From positions 1 through 18,428 of the forward strand of contig JBBQXP010000059.1 in the NCBI GenBank assembly GCA_038209555.1: DNA of 18,428 nt. Reading direction: 5' to 3'. The first letter of the stretch is position 1. Every line of letters begins with the position of its first letter. Positions 14,229-18,428 of this stretch are shown one piece after another. The translations under genes and the position numbers were made by a program. The stretch is from DASQGA01 sp038209555. GTDB taxonomy: Bacteria; Actinomycetota; Thermoleophilia; Gaiellales; Gaiellaceae. The notes below the pieces were generated by a model. That model was not told the DNA's origin. It saw only the letters and a program-made list of their open reading frames with translations, and made no database searches.

Positions 14229-14234
14229 AGCGTA
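14229..14234 (-). promoter_or_regulatory. Leaderless -10 element (TACGCT) of purA
   Basis: TACGCT on the minus strand is followed by 8 nt and the purA ATG at 14220. The same hexamer stands before the M20 gene and fdhD. A GGGGAG lies further upstream, too far (14 nt) to be a good Shine-Dalgarno for this start. Confidence 0.4.
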
Positions 14235-14261
14235 CTCCCCGCACCGGGCGGCTCGGCGTCG

Positions 14262-15656
14262 CTATGCGGCCGCGAGATCCGAGAACTTCGCGTAGCGCTT
14301 CAGGAACGAGAGCTTGATCGTGTCGGTGGGGCCGTTCCTATGCTTGGCGACGATCACCTCCGCGAGGCCCTGCTGGTCCGACTCTTCGCCTGCGTAGTAC
14401 TCGTCGCGGTAGATGAAGCAGACGATGTCGGCGTCCTGCTCGATCGATCCCGACTCGCGCAGGTCCGAGAGGATGGGTCGCTTGTCGTGGCGCTGCTCGA
14501 CGGCCCGCGAGAGCTGCGACATCGCGATGATCGGAACGTCGAGATCACGGGCGAGCACCTTCAGAGAGCGGGAGATCTGCGACACTTCCTGTACGCGGTT
14601 CTCCGCGCTCGTGCCCGAGGTCATGAGCTGCAGGTAGTCGATCACGATGAGGCCGAGGTCGGGATGCTTCGACTTCAGCCGTCGCGCCTTGGAGCGGATC
14701 TCCATCATCGTGACCGAGCCCGTGTCGTCGACGTAGACCGGCGCCTTCGCGAGCTTGTCGCAGGCGGCCGTCAGCCGGGGCCAGTCGTCCGCGGCGAGCT
14801 TTCCCGTGCGGAGCCGCTGGGACTCGACCTTCGCCTCGCTGCACATGAGCCGCTGGGTCACCTCCGACTTCGACATCTCGAGCGTGAAGAGCGCGACCGG
14901 CACTTCGTGGCGGACGGCCAGATTGGCGGCCATGCAAAGCCCGAGGGCGGACTTCCCCATGCTGGGGCGGGCGGCGATGATGATCAAGTTCCCGGGCTGG
15001 AAGCCGGAGGTGATCCGGTCGAGATCTCGAAAGCCCGAAGGGACGCCGGTCACGTCCGCACCCGACTCGTAGAGCGCTGTGATGCGTTCGAAGCTCTCCT
15101 TCAGGAGCGTTTCGATGTGGCTGAATTCCCCGGTTGCCCGCTGCTGCGAAAGGTCGAACACGATCTGCTCGGCCTGGTCGACGAGCTCGGTCGCCTCTCC
15201 CGGACGCTCCCAGCCGAGTCGCGCGATCTCCCCGCCCGCCCGGATGAGCCCCCTGAGGGTGGCAGCCTCCCGGACGATCTGCGCGTAGTGGCCTGCGTTT
15301 GCGCTCGCGGGGACGAGAGCTGCGAGCTCGTGGACCCGCGCCTTGCCTCCGACGTCCTCGAGCTCGCCTCGTTCGTCGAGCTGGTCGACAAGTGTGATCG
15401 CGTCGACCGGCTCGCCCTTCGCATAAAGCGTAAGCGCCGCGCGGTACATCTTGGCATGGCTCTCGCGATAGAACTCGCGTCCCTCGGAATCGAGGACTTC
15501 GCTCACGGCTGCGATCGCCCCGGGGGCGAGCATCATCGCTCCGAGAACGGACTCCTCCGCATCGAGGTTCTGCGGCGGTACAGGGGCAGTGTCGCGAAGG
15601 GCGGTGGCCATCCGAGCCACGACCGTAGAGGGCTTGATCTCGGTGGGCGCGTCCAC
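14262..15656 (-). CDS. dnaB: Replicative DNA helicase DnaB
   Basis: A 464-residue DnaB without intein. The N-terminal primase-interacting domain starts at PPQNLDAEESVLGAMM (from about residue 27), and a linker of about residues 150-205 leads to the RecA-like ATPase core with Walker A in ARPSMGKSALGL (about 229-240), the FTLEMSKSEV strand, Walker B in LIVIDYLQLM, and SRAVEQRHDKRPILSDLRESGSIEQDAD near the C-terminus. It unwinds DNA at the replication fork. The listed start is a GTG; an ATG at 15611 (MATALRDTAPVPPQ) is equally believable, as neither has a clear Shine-Dalgarno. It is the last gene of the rpsF operon order, separated from rplI by 185 nt with two hairpins. Confidence 0.95.
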   Translation of the reverse strand: MDAPTEIKPSTVVARMATALRDTAPVPPQNLDAEESVLGAMMLAPGAIAAVSEVLDSEGREFYRESHAKMYRAALTLYAKGEPVDAITLVDQLDERGELEDVGGKARVHELAALVPASANAGHYAQIVREAATLRGLIRAGGEIARLGWERPGEATELVDQAEQIVFDLSQQRATGEFSHIETLLKESFERITALYESGADVTGVPSGFRDLDRITSGFQPGNLIIIAARPSMGKSALGLCMAANLAVRHEVPVALFTLEMSKSEVTQRLMCSEAKVESQRLRTGKLAADDWPRLTAACDKLAKAPVYVDDTGSVTMMEIRSKARRLKSKHPDLGLIVIDYLQLMTSGTSAENRVQEVSQISRSLKVLARDLDVPIIAMSQLSRAVEQRHDKRPILSDLRESGSIEQDADIVCFIYRDEYYAGEESDQQGLAEVIVAKHRNGPTDTIKLSFLKRYAKFSDLAAA

Positions 15657-15773
15657 AGTCTGTTAGGTCGAGGAGCAGGAAAAAGGAAACACATGTTCGC
15701 AGATCCGCCGGACGACGTCCCCAGGTCTGGTCCGGCCGTCCACGGGCAGGAGCCAACCCGGGCGAACGATCCG

Positions 15774-15788
15774 CCCGCAAAGAGCGGG
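15774..15788 (-). terminator. Second hairpin between rplI and dnaB
   Basis: CCCGC and GCGGG form a 5-bp stem around a 5-nt loop, 54 nt after the rplI stop. With the hairpin at 15801-15822 it makes a tandem pair that could terminate or attenuate reading into dnaB. Confidence 0.3.
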
Positions 15789-15800
15789 AAGTTCGTGGAA

Positions 15801-15822
15801 CCGCCCACAGGCATGTGGACGG
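15801..15822 (-). terminator. Hairpin just after rplI, possible terminator or attenuator
   Basis: CCACA (15805-15809) pairs with TGTGG (15814-15818) around a 4-nt loop, extended past one mismatch by CCG/CGG. It begins 20 nt after the rplI stop codon. No U tract follows. Confidence 0.35.
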
Positions 15823-15841
15823 CTCCGTGGAGAACGTCGAG

Positions 15842-16537
15842 CTAGCTGCGCTCCGCGTCTTCGGGGTCGCCGTCGGCGAGCTCGACAGGAGCGTCAACCT
15901 CGGGCGCTGAGCCGGGTTCCGCGTGCTCGAGGCTCTCCGGCTCACCGGCGGGCTCGGCAGCGTCTTCCGGCTCGTCCTCGAGGAGCTCCTCCGACCAGGA
16001 TTCCTCTCCCTCCGCCTCCTTGGACGCCTCCTCCTCCGCCCGCACCGCCTCCTCCATCGCCTTGAGTTCCTCTTCGGGGGGAAGCTCGCCCCCTTCGGGC
16101 ACGACCAGAGTCTTCACCTCGATTCGCACGTCCTGGAAGACGTCGATCGGGACCTCGTAGCGCCCGATCCGCTTGATCGAGTCGCCGAGGGCGATCTTGC
16201 GGCGATCGACGCGGATCTTGCGCGTCCGCCACAGTTCGTCGGCGATGTCCGTCGCGGTGACCGAGCCGAAGAGCGTTCCTTGCGGCCCGGCGTTCACGTC
16301 GAAGCGAAGCACCGTCTTCCGAAGGGTCTCGGCGATCTCTTGCGCCTGCTCGAAGCTGCGCGCCTCGTGCTTTGCGCGCTCGGACTCGCGCTTCTCGAGC
16401 TCTGCGACCTTGGCGGCGGTCGCGGGCTCTGCGAGCTGGCGCGGGCCCAGATAGTTGCGCATGTACCCGCGCGAGACGTTGACGACCTCGCCGCGCAGGC
16501 CGACTTTCTCGACGTCAGTGAGGAGGATGACATCCAT
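15842..16537 (-). CDS. rplI: 50S ribosomal protein L9 with long acidic C-terminal tail
   Basis: A 231-residue L9. Residues 1-148 are the usual two-lobed protein: the N-terminal 23S-binding lobe with VEKVGLRGEVVNVSRGYMRNYLGP, the long helix with LEKRESERAKHEARSFEQA, and the C-terminal lobe with GTLFGSVTATDIAD and IKRIGRYEV. L9 is normally about 150 residues, so residues 149-231 are an extension; 33 of these 83 are Glu or Asp and only about 4 are basic. The tail has no visible domain and is rich in Ala and Pro. The start lies 9 nt after the rpsR stop. The frame and high-GC codon use run unbroken into the tail, so it is not a frameshift product. Confidence 0.95.
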   Translation of the reverse strand: MDVILLTDVEKVGLRGEVVNVSRGYMRNYLGPRQLAEPATAAKVAELEKRESERAKHEARSFEQAQEIAETLRKTVLRFDVNAGPQGTLFGSVTATDIADELWRTRKIRVDRRKIALGDSIKRIGRYEVPIDVFQDVRIEVKTLVVPEGGELPPEEELKAMEEAVRAEEEASKEAEGEESWSEELLEDEPEDAAEPAGEPESLEHAEPGSAPEVDAPVELADGDPEDAERS

Positions 16538-16546
16538 CGACGAGGC

Positions 16547-16807
16547 CTAACCTGTGACGTAGGGCAGGAGCGCCATCTCTCTCGCGCGCTTCACCGCCGT
16601 CGCAACCTGCTCCTGATGTCGCCGGCATGCGCCCGTGATCCGGCGTGACCGGATCTTCCCCTTCTCGGAGACGTACCGGCGGAGTTGGTTGTAGTTCTTG
16701 TAGTCGACCTCGTCGATCTTCTCCCTACAGAAGTAGCAACTCTTTCTCCGCAGCGGCCCGCCGGCCCCGGGCCGGGGCCGGCGGTTTCCCTTCGTCTGCT
16801 GTGCCAT
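16547..16807 (-). CDS. rpsR: 30S ribosomal protein S18, zinc-binding type
   Basis: An 86-residue S18. The core shows KIDEVDYKNYNQLRRYVSEKGKI followed by the RRITGACRRHQ segment and KRAREMALLPYV at the end. Cys24 and Cys27 (CYFC) together with the Cys and His of GACRRH form the zinc-binding set of the C+ form of this protein. The N-terminal 20 residues are basic and Pro/Gly-rich. S18 binds S6 on the platform of the small subunit. It lies between ssb and rplI in the conserved operon order; the 77-nt gap to ssb holds its weak Shine-Dalgarno and nothing else I could recognise. Confidence 0.96.
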   Translation of the reverse strand: MAQQTKGNRRPRPGAGGPLRRKSCYFCREKIDEVDYKNYNQLRRYVSEKGKIRSRRITGACRRHQEQVATAVKRAREMALLPYVTG

Positions 16808-16884
16808 CGGCGTTCGCGACTCCTTCGCTGTCTAGATGATTGATCGGTCATTGGCGCCCCGTTGGGGACGGGCCGCCAACCGAT

Positions 16885-17328
16885 CTAAAACGGAATGTCG
16901 TCGTCGGTCCCGGAGGGGCCGAAGTCGGAGCGGTCGGCCGCGACATCGCCCGCGGGGACGTACTCGCGCTGGCCACCGCCCTCGGCGGCGTCCTGGCGGC
17001 TGTCGAGGAACTGGATCGTATTGGCCACGACCTCGACCTTCGAGCGCTTCGACCCGTCCGGTGCCTCCCAGGAGGACCAGTCGAGCCGGCCGTCGACGCC
17101 TACGCGCCGACCCTTGGCCAGGTGGTTCGAGAGCATCTCGGCCTGATTGCCGAACACCTTCACGTCGAAGAAGTTGGGCTTGTCGACCCAGTTGTCCCCG
17201 TCATCCTTCTGCCTGCCGTTGACGGCAACACCGAGCTGAAGCACGGGCACCCCGGACGGAAGATGCCGAAGCTCGGGATCGCGCGTGAGGCGCCCCACAA
17301 GCGTGACGCGATTGATGTCGCCTGCCAT
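16885..17328 (-). CDS. ssb: Single-stranded DNA-binding protein
   Basis: A 147-residue SSB. The OB-fold runs to about residue 110: INRVTLVGRLTRDPELRHL, then VLQLGVAVNGR, NFFDVKVFGNQAEMLSNHLAKGRRVGVDGRL and VEVVANTIQFLDS. A short Gly-rich, flexible linker leads to the acidic tail DDDIPF, the docking peptide for replication and repair proteins. The linker is short compared with many actinobacterial SSBs. The gene lies 36 nt after rpsF and is followed by rpsR, as in most bacteria. Confidence 0.96.
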   Translation of the reverse strand: MAGDINRVTLVGRLTRDPELRHLPSGVPVLQLGVAVNGRQKDDGDNWVDKPNFFDVKVFGNQAEMLSNHLAKGRRVGVDGRLDWSSWEAPDGSKRSKVEVVANTIQFLDSRQDAAEGGGQREYVPAGDVAADRSDFGPSGTDDDIPF

Positions 17329-17364
17329 CAGAAACTCCTTTTCGTAGAACGTATGTTCTCCATC

Positions 17365-17700
17365 TTAACCCTCGGGGACGACGGGCTCGCCCGTGGTCGC
17401 TTTCCGGCGAGGCTTCGGCCGCCGAACGGCCATATGGCGCATGGCGCCGTCGGTGATCTTCAGCACTCGCGTCAACTCGTCGAGTGTCACGGGCTCTGCG
17501 TCGAACTGCACCAGGTGGTAGTGCGCCTCGTTCTTCTTGTCGATCTCGTACGCCAGCTTTCGCCGGCCCCAGGCCTCGTGGCTCTGCCAGGCGCCCCCGC
17601 CCTTTTCGACGAGCTCGCGCATGCGAGAAAGGATCTCGTTTTGGCGCTCGTCTTCCACCTCTGGATCGAGCATGAGCATGATTTCGTACGCGTTCATCAC
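17365..17700 (-). CDS. rpsF: 30S ribosomal protein S6
   Basis: An S6 of about 111 residues, starting MNAYEIMLMLDPEVEDE after the first codon, with GRRKLAYEIDKKNEAHYHLVQFDA and the strand LKITDGAMRHMAVRRPKPRRK. Two adjacent starts exist: GTG at 17700 and ATG at 17697. The Shine-Dalgarno AGGAGGT lies 7 nt before the GTG and 10 nt before the ATG, so the GTG is listed; the ATG is the more usual N-terminus. It is the first gene of the operon and has an 80-nt leader with a hairpin that may be a control site. Confidence 0.95.
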   Translation of the reverse strand: MMNAYEIMLMLDPEVEDERQNEILSRMRELVEKGGGAWQSHEAWGRRKLAYEIDKKNEAHYHLVQFDAEPVTLDELTRVLKITDGAMRHMAVRRPKPRRKATTGEPVVPEG

Positions 17701-17742
17701 GTTCCCGACCTCCTTCCCTCGGTCTAGCGGCCTCGCCTGCTC

Positions 17743-17766
17743 GCGCCGCTCGGGAACGGACGGCGC
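17743..17766 (-). promoter_or_regulatory. Hairpin in the rpsF leader, possible S6:S18 autoregulatory element
   Basis: A perfect 6-bp stem (GCGCCG with CGGCGC) closes a 12-nt loop rich in CCG-like sequence, about 45 nt before the rpsF start. Many rpsF leaders carry a structured element, with a conserved CCG, that binds the S6-S18 complex and shuts off translation. Here only the position and the CCG-bearing hairpin match; I could not confirm the full consensus. Confidence 0.3.
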
Positions 17767-17789
17767 CGGGCGAAGCAGGAAGTTGGACG

Positions 17790-17795
17790 AGTATA
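17790..17795 (-). promoter_or_regulatory. Probable -10 element (TATACT) of the rpsF operon
   Basis: TATACT on the minus strand is one base from the TATAAT consensus and lies about 90 nt before the rpsF start. Transcription would begin near 17783 and include the leader hairpin. No good -35 is seen at 17 nt; that position is occupied by a GC-rich hairpin (17801-17821, 8 bp, 4-nt loop). Confidence 0.45.
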
Positions 17796-17838
17796 GCGAG
17801 CCTGCCGGGCTTGCCCGCAGGGCACAGGTCGTGGAAGA

Positions 17839-18291
17839 GTGACGGGGATGCGCCGAGTTTCGACCCTTCTGGCCGGTGCCGCCGCCGGCGCTTTTGCGGC
17901 GACGGTCCTCATGCGACGCCGCAGGCCGACGCTCGCGCCGGAGAGACTCGACCCGCGGGCCCAGGAGCTTCGCGAGAAGCTCGCCGAGGCCCGGAATGCG
18001 CGCGCCGATGAAGACGACTTCGAGGTCGCCGGCATGGCCGCGGAGACGGCAGTCGAGGAGCCGGCGGCCGCGCCGCCTGCGCCGCCGCTGCCCCCCGCGG
18101 AGACGGCAGTCGAGGACCCGGCGGCCCCTCCGCCTGCGCCGCCGCTGCCCCCTGCGGAGGTGTCAGGGCCGGAGCGCCCCAAGCCCGGAGGCCCGGCGGA
18201 TGAGTTCGAGGCGATGCGCCGGCGGGTGCACGAGGAGGCCCGTGCGGCGGCCGAGGAGATGCGCCGCGACCCCGAGGGCGGAGCGGACTAG
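17839..18291 (+). CDS. Small membrane-anchored Pro/Ala-rich protein of unknown function
   Basis: I do not recognise this 150-residue protein. It has a short hydrophobic segment at about residues 9-25 (LLAGAAAGAFAATVLM) flanked by Arg on both sides, which looks like a single membrane anchor. A charged region rich in Glu/Arg (PRAQELREKLAEARNARADED) may be helical. Residues 68-105 are two copies of a 19-residue Pro/Ala-rich unit, and the end (FEAMRRRVHEEARAAAEEMRRD) is likely a coiled coil. The start is GTG at 17839; an ATG at 17848 is as likely. It is divergent from the rpsF operon. The codon use is high-GC like the neighbours, so it is probably a real gene, but the low complexity makes homology searches weak. 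Confidence 0.6.
   Translation: MTGMRRVSTLLAGAAAGAFAATVLMRRRRPTLAPERLDPRAQELREKLAEARNARADEDDFEVAGMAAETAVEEPAAAPPAPPLPPAETAVEDPAAPPPAPPLPPAEVSGPERPKPGGPADEFEAMRRRVHEEARAAAEEMRRDPEGGAD
18040..18153 (+). repeat. 57-bp tandem repeat, two copies, coding a 19-residue Pro/Ala-rich unit
   Basis: Unit one covers 18040-18096 and unit two 18097-18153. They differ at only a few positions, including the Glu to Asp change in the VEEP/VEDP part and an Ala to Pro change. A third unit begins (GCGGAGG) and then diverges. The repeat stays in frame, so it lengthens a Pro-rich spacer rather than breaking the gene. Confidence 0.8.
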
Positions 18292-18328
18292 TTCTGTTGC
18301 CTACACACCTGCGAGACGGCTGATTGCG

Positions 18329-18387
18329 TCCGGGCCTCCGGCGAGTCTGGTGGTTGTCGATACCCCAGCTCGCTTAGGAGGCCCGGA
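18329..18387 (+). promoter_or_regulatory. Long RNA hairpin hiding a ribosome-binding site
   Basis: An 11-bp perfect stem (TCCGGGCCTCC at 18329-18339 with its complement at 18377-18387) encloses further pairing: GCGAG/CTCGC, CTGG/CCAG and GGT/ACC, around a 7-nt loop. This makes about 23 pairs in 59 nt with single-base bulges (18346 and 18351). The 3' arm contains AGGAGG (18376-18381), and the ATG at 18388 follows directly. The structure could block translation, end transcription of the upstream gene, or be a palindromic repeat; it has no U tract. Confidence 0.6.
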
Positions 18388-18428
18388 ATGCTGAACGCTA
18401 CGCAGCCGCCGCGACGGATGAGGTTCTC
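18388..18428 (+). CDS. Possible start of a gene running off the right edge
   Basis: An ATG at 18388 lies 6 nt after a perfect AGGAGG, and 13 codons are visible (MLNATQPPRRMRF) before the window ends. G or C fills most third positions, as in real genes here. The piece is too short to identify. The opposite strand is also open across this stretch (a 46-codon reading frame ending near 18292), so either direction is possible. The ribosome-binding site favours the plus strand. Confidence 0.3.
   Translation, partial: MLNATQPPRRMRF

Noticed and set aside
15533..15814. A 93-codon minus-strand frame spanning the rplI-dnaB gap
   Set aside because: Most of it overlaps the start of dnaB in another frame, and the remainder contains the two hairpins. 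No ribosome-binding site or family resemblance was seen.
18329..18387. An integron attC site
   Set aside because: Length and single-base bulges resemble attC, but the required RYYYAAC and GTTRRRY ends are missing and there is no integron gene nearby.
18329..18387. A tRNA, in particular the selenocysteine tRNA
   Set aside because: The pairing is one simple long hairpin, not a cloverleaf. The ends do not form an acceptor stem with a CCA-type 3' end.
18292..18428. A minus-strand gene fragment of about 46 codons entering from the right
   Set aside because: It is open but contains the long hairpin, its third-position GC falls towards the end, and I could not recognise it. Listed only as an alternative to the plus-strand start.
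1..18428. CRISPR arrays, insertion sequences, prophage genes or rRNA
   Set aside because: No regularly spaced repeats, transposase-like frames, integrase motifs or rRNA-like sequence were seen on either strand.

Overview
The window is a GC-rich, gene-dense stretch of bacterial chromosome, most likely from an actinobacterium and possibly of the Thermoleophilia/Gaiella type. That placement is an inference from the very high GC at third codon positions, the frequent GTG and TTG starts, the likely leaderless promoters (a TANNNT hexamer 6-8 nt before the start codon) and the rpsF-ssb-rpsR-rplI-dnaB order. I could run no database search.

Region 1 (1-5665, all on the minus strand) looks like a methylamine-utilisation module of the N-methylglutamate type. 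Reading in the direction of transcription it has a gamma-glutamylmethylamide synthetase-like glutamine synthetase (gmaS), the three N-methylglutamate synthase subunits (mgsA, mgsB, mgsC), a GntR/FCD regulator with its own promoter and palindromic operator, and then the delta-like and alpha-like subunits of a sarcosine-oxidase-type N-methylglutamate dehydrogenase. The alpha subunit runs off the left edge.

Region 2 (5927-12844) handles formate. A minus-strand pair encodes an NAD-linked formate dehydrogenase: a NuoE-NuoF fusion, and a molybdenum/tungsten catalytic subunit interrupted by one in-frame TGA. The TGA sits exactly where selenocysteine occurs in formate dehydrogenases and is followed at once by a SECIS-like hairpin, so it is read here as selenocysteine (residue 358 of 913). 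Divergently transcribed are an M20-family deacylase, fdhD (sulfuration of the formate dehydrogenase cofactor) and a mobA-like nucleotidyltransferase. Together with region 1 this gives a plausible route from methylamine to glutamyl-methylamide, N-methylglutamate, a C1 unit, formate and then CO2 plus NADH.

Region 3 (12916-17700, minus strand) is housekeeping: purA, dnaB, rplI with a long acidic tail, rpsR of the zinc-binding type, ssb and rpsF. The last five form the conserved rpsF operon.

Region 4 (17839-18428, plus strand) holds a small membrane-anchored Pro/Ala-rich protein with a 57-bp tandem repeat. It is followed by a 59-nt hairpin of about 23 base pairs whose 3' arm contains a perfect AGGAGG ribosome-binding site just before a possible new gene at the right edge.

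The points most worth checking are the selenocysteine formate dehydrogenase beside an N-methylglutamate cluster, the 23-bp divergent leaderless promoter between fdhB and the M20 gene, and the hairpin that hides a ribosome-binding site at the right end.
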